A DNA stretch of 64,000 bases from NCBI RefSeq assembly GCF_008629675.1, contig NZ_VWOX01000001.1, positions 62,001 through 126,000 on the forward strand, read 5' to 3'. A program made the position numbers and the translations under genes. Below the pieces are notes generated by a model. The model was not told the origin of the DNA, ran no database searches, and saw only the letters and a list, made by a program, of their open reading frames with translations. How positions within the stretch are numbered: the first letter of the stretch is position 1; each line of letters starts with the position of its first letter. The DNA comes from Roseiconus nitratireducens. Its GTDB lineage: Bacteria; Planctomycetota; Planctomycetia; Pirellulales; Pirellulaceae. Below, one piece after another: positions 9,168 to 16,855 of the stretch.

Positions 9168-9569
9168 ATGGTTTCGTTGCTATTGGCTGTTCTTCTTAGC
9201 GGTGTGACTTCGGCACCGATCAAAACGGATTATGCCGAGGCCTATCAAGAATCGCTTTCGAAGGACAAGCCTCTGATGGTGGTCGTCAGCGCACCCTGGT
9301 GCCCCGCCTGCAATGTGTTGAAGCAAACCACCATCGAGCCAATGGCCCAAACCGGCGAATTGGATGACGTGAGCGTCGCCGTGTTGAACAAGGATTCGAA
9401 TCCGGAATTGGTCAAACAACTGACCAAGGGCGAGAACATGCTGCCGCAAATCATCATGTTCACCCGCACCGAGAGTGGCCAGTGGACGCGTCGCCGTTTG
9501 ATGGGATACCAACCCAAGCAACCGGTCCGCAATCTGATCCGCAGTGCGGTCACCCTGGGCCGAGGCTGA
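9168..9569 (+). CDS. Secreted thioredoxin-fold protein (CPAC active site)
   Basis: 133 residues. AAGGAG 6 nt upstream of the ATG supports the start. Residues 1-16 form a short signal peptide (MVSLLLAVLLSGVTSA). The thioredoxin motif APWCPACNVLK places the redox cysteines at about 45 and 48, followed by the usual LPQIIMF cis-proline strand near residue 92. A probable extracytoplasmic thiol-disulfide reductase or holder; the partner is unknown. The stop codon lies inside the first unit of a 16-bp tandem repeat, which is unusual. Confidence 0.85.
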   Translation: MVSLLLAVLLSGVTSAPIKTDYAEAYQESLSKDKPLMVVVSAPWCPACNVLKQTTIEPMAQTGELDDVSVAVLNKDSNPELVKQLTKGENMLPQIIMFTRTESGQWTRRRLMGYQPKQPVRNLIRSAVTLGRG

Positions 9570-9632
9570 TCTGGGCCGAGGCTGATCTGGGCCGAGGCTG
9601 ATCTGGGCTGAGGCTGATCTGCCGAGGCTGAT
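9555..9632. repeat. 16-bp tandem repeat, about five units, across a stop codon
   Basis: Unit CTGGGCCGAGGCTGAT is repeated at 9555, 9571 and 9587 without change, at 9603 with one change, and at 9619 as a 14-bp partial. The TGA stop of the thioredoxin-like gene (9567-9569) is within the first unit. Because 16 is not a multiple of three, adding or losing units would not extend the protein in frame. Confidence 0.92.
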
Positions 9633-9913
9633 CCGCGGAGATCGTCCGCGGTTGTCCCTGGACTCAGGACAGCCCCAAACGGAAGGGCCGGCGACCCGCT
9701 GGCCCCCAGGACTCCGGCGGATCCGCGTTTCGAGAGCGGAACTGGGACTGGCCGAGCCGTCTTGGCCGTCCAGGTAGCCCTGTCGCTCGCGTTTCGTTGA
9801 TCGTTATGATTGTCGGGTGGTCAGGGCAGAATGGAAGCGGATCATTTTCCGATCCCAATTCCGATTCCTGACGCGTGAACTGACATGACGATCCCGCCAG
9901 ACGATTCTCCCTG
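9570..9913. other. Intergenic region before murB-like gene
   Basis: 344 nt without a convincing gene. It contains the tail of the 16-bp tandem repeat and, at 9633-9651, two CCGCGG boxes that can pair across a 7-nt loop; no T-run follows, so a terminator is only a weak possibility. The murB-like promoter should lie here. Confidence 0.5.
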
Positions 9914-10789
9914 ATGATCCCTGACCATCTGCAGCACCTGATCCGATCTGACGAACCCCTGGCGCCACTGACTTGGCTGAAGATCGGGGGTCCGGCCCAC
10001 TTTTTTGCCGAACCGGTCGACCTGGATCAGTTCCGGCAGCTGCTCGCCTGGGCGACCGAGAATGAATTGCCGGTCCGCATTTTGGGTGGTGGCAGCAATC
10101 TGTTGGTCCGCGAATCCGGATTCGACGGGCTGGTTGTTTCGTTGTCCGCCGCACCAACCAGCGGTTTCAGCGTCAGCGACGACCGACTGACTGCTGGGGC
10201 CGGTGCTAAATTGTCTCACGCCGTGGTCAAAGCCGTCAGCGCGGGACTCGGCGGCCTGGAACACCTGGTCGGCATCCCCGGGACGGTCGGCGCCGCGGTG
10301 GTGGGGAACGTCTCCAGCGGCGGCCGCGATATCGGCCAGGCTGTTCAGTGTGTCCGTGTGATGCAACCGGACGGCACGATTCGTGAGGTTGGAGCCGAAG
10401 AGGTGGGCTTCACTCACCGCAAAACGGCGTTGGCGGGAACCACGATCGTGGAGGTGGATTTCAAGCTTGAGCCCGGGGACGCGACCGCCCTGACTAAACG
10501 CTTGCAAAAGCTTTGGATTGCTCGCAATTCGACGCGTCCGTCCCACACCGATCGGATCGCCATGCCGTTTGTTGATCCGGACAGCATGCCGGCCCGAGAA
10601 TTGATCCAGAACGTCGGCCTGGCAGGACTCCGCGAAGGCGACGTTTCGCTCGACTCCGCCCAGCCTCACTACCTGGTCGCACACGAAGGGGCCACCAGCG
10701 ATCAGTGCCTGCGGTTGATCGAACGGGTCCGAGAACAGGTATTGCTGCAAACCGGGATCGACTTGCAGCTGAATCTTCAGATTTGGTAA
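9914..10789 (+). CDS. murB: MurB-like FAD protein (UDP-N-acetylenolpyruvoylglucosamine reductase family)
   Basis: 291 residues. The FAD-binding half is clear: LKIGGPAHFF (22-31), ILGGGSNLLV (57-65), GIPGTVGAAVVGN (120-132) and an Arg in VGFTHRKTAL (near 169), as in MurB. The C-terminal half aligns (ARELIQNVGLAGL...VSLDSAQPHYLV...GATSDQCLRLI) but lacks the expected catalytic residues: where MurB has Ser in GSVFKNP this protein has AMPFVDP (Met at about 217), and where MurB ends LExEV it has LQLNL (Gln285, Asn287). MurB reduces enolpyruvyl-UDP-GlcNAc for peptidoglycan synthesis; whether this protein still can is doubtful. An FtsQ-like gene follows after 45 nt, as in dcw clusters. Confidence 0.8.
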   Translation: MIPDHLQHLIRSDEPLAPLTWLKIGGPAHFFAEPVDLDQFRQLLAWATENELPVRILGGGSNLLVRESGFDGLVVSLSAAPTSGFSVSDDRLTAGAGAKLSHAVVKAVSAGLGGLEHLVGIPGTVGAAVVGNVSSGGRDIGQAVQCVRVMQPDGTIREVGAEEVGFTHRKTALAGTTIVEVDFKLEPGDATALTKRLQKLWIARNSTRPSHTDRIAMPFVDPDSMPARELIQNVGLAGLREGDVSLDSAQPHYLVAHEGATSDQCLRLIERVREQVLLQTGIDLQLNLQIW

Positions 10790-10834
10790 ATCCCAGGTTG
10801 TGATGAAGATTCCCTGCCCCTGGATGCCGCCCCC

Positions 10835-11704
10835 ATGGCGAAGCGGAACGAAGAACCGGACGACCCCCGACCGATTCGTAGACTGCTGCGCCGGCTGGTC
10901 AAGGCGCCTGCCGCTTGGTCACTGATTTGGCCCCTGTTGTTGATCGTGGCATCTTACTTTGCCATGACACGCTGGTATGCCGAGTACTTGGCCGACCAGT
11001 ATCGCAGCATCGATCCCCAGCTGGTGTCGGTTTCCCAGCCGCACCGCTACGTTCGGTCGGACATCGTGGACGAAGTGTACCGCGCGACCGATTTGGCCAA
11101 GCTGTCCCCGCTGGACCGGCAGGCGACCGCCAAACTGGCGTCGGCGTTTGCCAGCCATCCTTGGGTGCGTCACGTCCAGAGCGTGCGAAAATTGCCCGGC
11201 GGAAAAGTCGATGTCCAGCTCGAGTACCGAGTCCCGGTCGCCGTCTTCCACGTGACCAGCGACAAACATCCCGTCGACAGCAACTTGTACTTCGTGCTTG
11301 ACGGCGAAGGCGTCCTGCTGCCGACCGAAAAAATGACGTTGGACGACACCCCGGACTTCATCCACATCGAAGTTCGCGAGGCCTACCCGAGCGGCGAAGA
11401 AGGGACGCCATTCGGGGACCGCCGTGTGGAATCGGCAGCATTGCTCGCAAAACTCTTGATGGCCGTCCGCGAACAGATTCGCATCGCAAAGATCACCGTC
11501 AGCGGTGACCCCCGAATGAACCTGGTGCCGCAGCTTGAGCTGATCACCGGCAACAACACGCGACTCTTCTGGGGCAGCCCGCCGGGCATGGAGCAGCCTG
11601 GAGAGCGTCAGGCACGTTCAAAACTGGTCGATCTGTTGCAGGGGAACTTCGTCCAGGGAAGTGACCTGCGGATCGCCGAAACGCCGCAGTCTGGCAGAAA
11701 ATGA
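10835..11704 (+). CDS. FtsQ/DivIB-like cell-division protein
   Basis: 289 residues with the FtsQ layout: basic cytoplasmic N-terminus, one membrane helix at about 29-46, then a POTRA-like segment (SHPWVRHVQSVRKLPGGKVDVQ is split here into the strand-helix-strand signature around 108-130), a strand with PVAVFHV, and the FVLDGEGVLLP motif near 150 that matches the beta-domain entry of FtsQ. The tail (SKLVDLLQGNF) resembles the last FtsQ helix region. In other bacteria FtsQ links FtsB/FtsL to the divisome. Planctomycetes generally lack FtsZ, so its role here may differ. It directly follows murB, the usual dcw order. Similarity is by eye and moderate. Confidence 0.65.
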   Translation: MAKRNEEPDDPRPIRRLLRRLVKAPAAWSLIWPLLLIVASYFAMTRWYAEYLADQYRSIDPQLVSVSQPHRYVRSDIVDEVYRATDLAKLSPLDRQATAKLASAFASHPWVRHVQSVRKLPGGKVDVQLEYRVPVAVFHVTSDKHPVDSNLYFVLDGEGVLLPTEKMTLDDTPDFIHIEVREAYPSGEEGTPFGDRRVESAALLAKLLMAVREQIRIAKITVSGDPRMNLVPQLELITGNNTRLFWGSPPGMEQPGERQARSKLVDLLQGNFVQGSDLRIAETPQSGRK

Positions 11705-11803
11705 CCCCGATATCGTTGGTGAAGAACCAAGTGTTTCTTTGTCACCAAGGCTCGCCACCCTGCACTTGGATTGAGGCGGCCGTGTCGCGACTCGACGATC
11801 AAA

Positions 11804-12889
11804 TCACCGTGGGTTCGGTCCGTCATCCTGTCCGGGGGCTTCGCGGTCGGTGACCGGTCGCAGTTGAAGGTTGCGATAGCGGACCGAGGTGTGATCGCCT
11901 TGCAGCAAGATCGGTCCGGGCAGTGCGTCATTGGCTTGCAGGCCGCCCCCGGTGCAGCCGACCAGCAACTGGTTGTCGATCACGGTTTGGCCGTTCAGCA
12001 CCACCGTGATGTGTCGATCGACCAGCGTCAGGACGTAGGTGTTCCACTGGCCACCAGGCTTTCCGGCGTTCGCCGAGGGAGCCAGCCGGCCAAAGATTGC
12101 TCCCGGACCCTGAATCCCTTGCATCGGACTGTCGCGGTCGACCACTTGGGCTTCGTACATACCACGCAGGTAAATCCCGCTGTTTCCACCGGCCGGAACG
12201 TTGTAGTCGATGCTCAATGAAAAGTCGTCGAAGTGCTGGGTGGTCATCAAGTTCCCGTAAGCGCCGTAGGCGGAAAAGTCCTGCTTCGGCGTTTCATTGA
12301 CCAGACATCCGTCTTCGACGTGCCATCCATTGATCTTGTCGGGCCGGGAGAGCGTCCATCCTTCCAGGTCCTTGCCGTTGAACAAATCGATCGCCTTGCC
12401 AAAGGTGACTTGGGAAAGATCCGGTTTGGCCGGAGGCGGTGGAATGCGGTCGCCGACCAGCTTCAGAGTTTCTTCTCGACTCGATTCGCTCTCCGCTTCG
12501 GATTGGTCCACCTGCAGATGCAGCTTGTCGTTGAAGATTTGGCCGTGAAATGGACCGGCAACTCGCTTGACCACTTCGCCACCGCCAGGACGCCACGACA
12601 GGTTGCGGCGAAACCGGACGTGCCCGTCGTGCACTTCGATGGCGTTGACCGGACGGGCGCTGCCGACACTCCACAGCAGTTCTCCCTGCCAGTCACCCTG
12701 GGATTGTTGCAGGTTCAGCCATGCCGGATTCCCGTCGGGGAGCGTGAACGCCCAACTGCCTTCCGGAGATGAGGACTCGGGCGGCTGGTCCTGGCCCAGG
12801 GCGGTATTCACGTCCAGCAACATCAGGGGCAAAACCGCCAAGCAGGTGGCGGCGACCAGGCGTGCAGGGACGGCGATCCGGATTGACAT
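11804..12889 (-). CDS. Secreted DUF1080 protein (3-keto-disaccharide hydrolase family)
   Basis: 361 residues with a signal peptide (about 1-33, hydrophobic core LVAATCLAVLPLMLL). Residues about 175-355 match the DUF1080/3-keto-disaccharide hydrolase fold: IDLFNGKDLEGWT, FSLSIDYNVPAGGNSGIYLRG, and the C-terminal ILLQGDHTSVRYRNLQLRP. These concanavalin-like beta-sandwich proteins act on sugars outside the cytoplasm and are highly expanded in Planctomycetes. The N-terminal 150 residues are an extra beta-rich segment of unknown role. The TIM-barrel gene upstream is on the same strand, 89 nt away. Confidence 0.88.
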   Translation of the reverse strand: MSIRIAVPARLVAATCLAVLPLMLLDVNTALGQDQPPESSSPEGSWAFTLPDGNPAWLNLQQSQGDWQGELLWSVGSARPVNAIEVHDGHVRFRRNLSWRPGGGEVVKRVAGPFHGQIFNDKLHLQVDQSEAESESSREETLKLVGDRIPPPPAKPDLSQVTFGKAIDLFNGKDLEGWTLSRPDKINGWHVEDGCLVNETPKQDFSAYGAYGNLMTTQHFDDFSLSIDYNVPAGGNSGIYLRGMYEAQVVDRDSPMQGIQGPGAIFGRLAPSANAGKPGGQWNTYVLTLVDRHITVVLNGQTVIDNQLLVGCTGGGLQANDALPGPILLQGDHTSVRYRNLQLRPVTDREAPGQDDGPNPR

Positions 12890-12978
12890 TTGTGTTCGAG
12901 AGATCTGCGTGCGAGTGGACTGAGTTTAATTCGTGGGGGCCGTCGATTCGGATTCACCGGGTGCGCGGCGGACGTGGG

Positions 12979-14031
12979 TTACACGCGGCCCAGGATGCGA
13001 TCGAGTGAGTCCGAGGTTTGGTAGATCAACGCTTCGGGATAATGGGGGTACGGGTGGAAGTATTCAAAGGTCACAAAGCCGTCGTATCCGACCTGTTCCA
13101 ATTGTTCCATCACGGCCGGCCAATTGGTCGTTCCGTCCAGCAATGGGCGGAACGTCTCCAGCGAGTAGTCGGTGCCCTTCTTGGTAAACTCCTTGAAATG
13201 GATGTTTTTGGTTCGCTCTCCAAGGATGGGCACCCAGTGCTCGGGATGTTGGAACATCGAAATGTTTCCGGTGTCGAAATGGACTTGCACGTTGTCGCTG
13301 CCGAATCCATCGACAAAGTCGTTCATCTCCATCGGCGTCATCAAGAACCCGTTGAAGAAAATGTTTTCCATGTTCAGCGAAACGCCTTGCCGTTCGGCGC
13401 GTTTGACCATGGATCCGATGGCTTCCTTGGCCAGTTTTTCACAGACATCGTTTGGGACAGGTTCGTGGTCATCCCGCCAGGGGATATGAACCGCTCCCGG
13501 AACGACCAACAGGTTCTCGACCTCCATTGCCGCTGCCGCATCGGTCATCAGTCCCGCCAATTCAATCCCGCGCTCACGTTTGGAACGATCCAGGCTGGTC
13601 AGCGGGTACGGCCAGAACAGAAACGAGCACAAGCCACTGATCTCGATGCCGATCTCATCAGCCAAGTGACGGATCGCCACCAGGTCCTTGGCCGACGCTT
13701 TCGGCGACAGGTCGTTTTCCAGGTCGTAGTTCAACTCGATTCCGTCGAATCCCGCATCCTTGGCAAGCTGCAAGCATTCCCGTAACGACATCCGATCCGG
13801 GTAAGGGAATGCCCACAAATTGATCGACTTCTTGGCCGCGTATCGTTTCGGCGATGCTTTGCGATCATCGTCGGTCTTCGCAGGACCGACGGGAGTAGCA
13901 TCGTTCGCTTGAGCTTTCGCGGCGGCCGCCGCGGACAGCCCGGTGGCAGCCAAACCGGCCACGATCGCGTCACGTCGAGTGACCGGGCGATTCTGCCCCA
14001 AGGGAATGCAACGTTGTTCAGACGGATTCAT
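12979..14031 (-). CDS. Tat-exported sugar phosphate isomerase/epimerase-like TIM barrel protein
   Basis: 350 residues. ATG 14031 is preferred over an upstream ATG because AGGAG (complement of 14041-14045) lies 9 nt before it. The N-terminus has a Tat signal: TRRDAIVAGLAATGLSAAAA. The body is a xylose-isomerase-like AP2 TIM barrel: ECLQLAKDAGFDGIELNYD, metal-type Glu/His/Asp residues in VQVHFDTGNISMF (near 232-244) and NIHFKEF (near 257-263), and a final GYDGFVTFEYFHPYP. Homologues isomerise or epimerise sugars or hydroxypyruvate. It is probably co-transcribed with the DUF1080 gene downstream. Confidence 0.87.
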   Translation of the reverse strand: MNPSEQRCIPLGQNRPVTRRDAIVAGLAATGLSAAAAAKAQANDATPVGPAKTDDDRKASPKRYAAKKSINLWAFPYPDRMSLRECLQLAKDAGFDGIELNYDLENDLSPKASAKDLVAIRHLADEIGIEISGLCSFLFWPYPLTSLDRSKRERGIELAGLMTDAAAAMEVENLLVVPGAVHIPWRDDHEPVPNDVCEKLAKEAIGSMVKRAERQGVSLNMENIFFNGFLMTPMEMNDFVDGFGSDNVQVHFDTGNISMFQHPEHWVPILGERTKNIHFKEFTKKGTDYSLETFRPLLDGTTNWPAVMEQLEQVGYDGFVTFEYFHPYPHYPEALIYQTSDSLDRILGRV

Positions 14032-14351
14032 CAAACGAAACTCCTGCAATTGCCTTGTCGTTCGGATTCACATGCCTGGCCGCGTTCGGGGGCCGCGCCG
14101 GCGTTGTCAGTTGCGACAGGTAGGTTGGGGCTGTACGTCGGGATCTGTATGACGGATTCCGTACGTCGGGATCCGTCTCTCTCGGCCGGATGCACCCCGG
14201 GAGGGGCGGTCGGGGCGCCGGTCCGGCAACTGCTTTGCCGCTCACAACTGGTCCCACTGTTATAGTCGGTCTCGCCGACGGCCGCCGATTGCGTCGAGTT
14301 CTTTTCCCGAGACGCTCGATCGCCGCCTCGTCCACGCGGTTTCGCTAGAGT
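14032..14351. other. Divergent intergenic region with a 16-bp direct repeat
   Basis: 320 nt between the minus-strand TIM-barrel gene and the plus-strand M20 gene; both promoters are expected here. A near-perfect direct repeat GTACGTCGGGATCyGT occurs at 14133-14148 and 14161-14176, 28 nt apart start to start, a spacing close to two and two-thirds helical turns. No gene seen. Confidence 0.5.
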
Positions 14352-15644
14352 GTGTTGACCGCAAAGGTGTTGTGCCCATCCGTCAATTCCAGCTGTACCG
14401 TGAACAACTCCGACGTCGCCCGATTCGAATTGCCGCAGGCATGCGCCGATGCGATCGATCAGATCGCCAAGGAACTCGATCCGCAATGGCTTGCGATGCG
14501 ACGGCACCTGCACAAGTACCCGGAATTGTCGGGCCACGAGAGTTTGACGACGCAGTACTTGAAATCCAGATTGGCCGAGCTGGAGCTGCCGATTCGTGTG
14601 GCGGGTGAAGGCCGCGGACTGACGGCGGACCTGATCACCGATCCCAGCCTCGCCGACGGCCGACGAATCGCGATTCGAGGGGACATCGACGCGCTGCCGA
14701 TCCAAGACGAGAAGGCCGCAGCCTACCGCAGCACGGTTCCCGGTGTGATGCACGCCTGTGGTCACGACGTGCACGCGACGATCATCGTGGCGACCATGCA
14801 ATTGCTTTCCGAAATGCGCGCCCGGGCGACGTTACCTTGGCCGATCGGACTTCGCGGGATTCTGCAACCGTCCGAAGAAACGGCTCAGGGTGCCCGGCAC
14901 ATGATTCACCACCACGCGTTGGCCGGTGTCGACGCGATCATTGCGTTGCACGTCGATCCGACCCGGCAGGTCGGTTGCATCGGATTGCGCGAAGGCTTGA
15001 TGACGGCGGCCTGCGATCTGTTCGAAGTCGAGTTCAATGGCCGCGGCGGCCACGGCGCCCGGCCTCACCTCGCAGACGACCCGATCGACGCCTGCACGCG
15101 ATGGGTGCAATCGGCCTATCGTCGGGTGCCCCGCGCCGTCGACCCGCACACCACGGTCGTTCTGTCGGTCGGGAAGTTAGCCGCCGGTCAGAGCGCCAAT
15201 GTCATTCCCGACTCCGCCCGCCTCTCCGGTACCCTGAGGTCCCTGTCGATCGAAGCCAGGCGGAAAGCGTTGGAGACGTTGGAGGATGTGTGCGAGGCGA
15301 TCGCGCGAGAGACGAATTGCCGTGTCGATTTGAGTTTGGGTTTGACCGCCCCGGCGGTTCGCAATGACGTCGACCTGACACGCATGCTGTGGGCCACCGC
15401 CGCACAGATCCTGGATCCTGCGGCCGTCGAAAGGATTGATGTGCCCAGCATGGGAAGCGAAGACTTCTCGTACTACTTGGAACATGTTCCAGGGGTCATG
15501 TTCCGGCTGGGGGTGGCGGGTGAACAGGTTGGCGGAGCCCCCCTGCACACTTCCCTGTTTGATGTTGACGAGCGCGCGATCGGTCACGCCGCCCGATTGC
15601 TTGCCGCTTCGGTGATCACCTACTTCCATCCGAACCACTCATGA
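14352..15644 (+). CDS. M20 family amidohydrolase (metallopeptidase-like)
   Basis: 430 residues from a GTG; GTG 14400 is an alternative start and no ribosome binding site decides. The family motifs are present: LHKYPELSGHE, RGDIDALPI (metal Asp), VMHACGHDVHATI (metal Cys/His of the M20D group), QPSEETAQGA (catalytic Glu pair) and a C-terminal SMGSEDFSYYL. M20D enzymes hydrolyse N-acyl or amino-acid amides such as hippurate or indole-acetyl amino acids. Its last four bases overlap the ATG of the carboxylate-amine ligase gene, so an amide-cleaving and an amide-forming enzyme are translationally coupled. Confidence 0.92.
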   Translation: MLTAKVLCPSVNSSCTVNNSDVARFELPQACADAIDQIAKELDPQWLAMRRHLHKYPELSGHESLTTQYLKSRLAELELPIRVAGEGRGLTADLITDPSLADGRRIAIRGDIDALPIQDEKAAAYRSTVPGVMHACGHDVHATIIVATMQLLSEMRARATLPWPIGLRGILQPSEETAQGARHMIHHHALAGVDAIIALHVDPTRQVGCIGLREGLMTAACDLFEVEFNGRGGHGARPHLADDPIDACTRWVQSAYRRVPRAVDPHTTVVLSVGKLAAGQSANVIPDSARLSGTLRSLSIEARRKALETLEDVCEAIARETNCRVDLSLGLTAPAVRNDVDLTRMLWATAAQILDPAAVERIDVPSMGSEDFSYYLEHVPGVMFRLGVAGEQVGGAPLHTSLFDVDERAIGHAARLLAASVITYFHPNHS

Positions 15645-16759
15645 GCAAGTTTCACTTCACCCGCAACGATTCGCACACCATCGGTGTCGAGCTGGAATTG
15701 GGGATCGTCGATGGCCAGTCGATGGCGTTGACCAGCCGGAGCAACGAACTGATTGAGCTGTTGCCGGAGTCAATCGCGGCATCCTGCAAACATGAGCTGA
15801 TGCAATCGTGTGTCGAGGTCATCAGCGGTGTCAGCCGGGACGTTGCCGACGCTCGCCAGGATCTTGCGGGCAAGCTGCGGGCGGTCCAGTCGGCCGCCGA
15901 TCAGCTGGGGCTGGGTTTGTGGTGGGGGGCGACCCATCCCTTCAGCCCCTGGGAGGAACAGCGGGTCACGGAGGTTCAGCGGTATCTGGATCTGGTCAAT
16001 CTGCTTCAGGAAATGGCTCGGCGCCTGATCACCTTCGGCTTGCACGTTCACGTCGGGGTCGATTCGGGCGATAAGGCGGTCATGATTTGTGATCGAATCA
16101 TGCAACATTTGCCGACCTTGCTCGCCTTGTCCGCCAGCAGCCCCTACTGGGAGAATCGCGACACCGGGTTGCACTCGCATCGCTCCAAGGTGATGGAAGG
16201 TCTTCCGACAGCCGGCCTGCCGACGCTGATGAGGAACTGGAGCGAGTACGTGTGGCTGGTCAATCACATGGAGGAAACCGGATTCATCAACAGCATTCGT
16301 GAAATTTGGTGGGACGTGCGACCACACCATAATTTCGGCACCGTCGAGGTTCGCGTTTGCGACATGCCCGGGAACCTGGATCACGTCTGTGGCATGGCGG
16401 CGCTGGTTCAATCGCTGGTCAAAGTTCTCAGTGATGAAATCGACGAAGGAACGTACCAGTTTGGTTGTCACCCGATGATGGTGCGGCAGAACAAATGGCG
16501 AGCCGCACGATATGGATTGGCGGCGACCCTGATCAACACGATCGATTATTCAGAATGCACCGTGCCGCAACTAGCCAACAATCTGGTCGACCGTTTGCGC
16601 GATGTCGCGAAAGACTTGGGATGCGAATCAGAATTGCTGTACGTGCGCGAGATCGCCGCCGGCGAAGGGTGGTCTGATCGCCAGCGAAAGATTCTGGAAC
16701 GCGAGCAGCGGCCCCAAGCCATCGTGTCGCACTTGATCCAGCAATCACGCGTCGACTGA
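15641..16759 (+). CDS. YbdK-type carboxylate-amine ligase (glutamate-cysteine ligase 2 family)
   Basis: 372 residues. The start overlaps the preceding stop by four bases (ATGA). GCS2-family motifs: TIGVELELGIVD (14-25), LELMQS-like KHELMQSCVEV (50-60), GLWWGATHPFSPW (91-103), FGLHVHVGVD (126-135), and HHNFGTVEVRVCDMPG (227-242). The family forms gamma-glutamyl or other carboxylate-amine bonds with ATP; the YbdK type has weak glutamate-cysteine ligase activity in E. coli. The natural substrate here is unknown; the coupling with an M20 amidohydrolase suggests a shared metabolite. Confidence 0.92.
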   Translation: MSKFHFTRNDSHTIGVELELGIVDGQSMALTSRSNELIELLPESIAASCKHELMQSCVEVISGVSRDVADARQDLAGKLRAVQSAADQLGLGLWWGATHPFSPWEEQRVTEVQRYLDLVNLLQEMARRLITFGLHVHVGVDSGDKAVMICDRIMQHLPTLLALSASSPYWENRDTGLHSHRSKVMEGLPTAGLPTLMRNWSEYVWLVNHMEETGFINSIREIWWDVRPHHNFGTVEVRVCDMPGNLDHVCGMAALVQSLVKVLSDEIDEGTYQFGCHPMMVRQNKWRAARYGLAATLINTIDYSECTVPQLANNLVDRLRDVAKDLGCESELLYVREIAAGEGWSDRQRKILEREQRPQAIVSHLIQQSRVD

Positions 16760-16855
16760 ATCGTGTCCTCCTCCGCCACCGAGATTTCCAGGCCGGTCGA
16801 TGGATCGATGATGGCGTTCCCCACCCAATTTCCCCGCGATTCAAACTCATTCACG

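Noticed and set aside
9555..9632. Possible CRISPR-like array
   Set aside because: Units are contiguous with no spacers, only 16 bp, and no cas gene is near.
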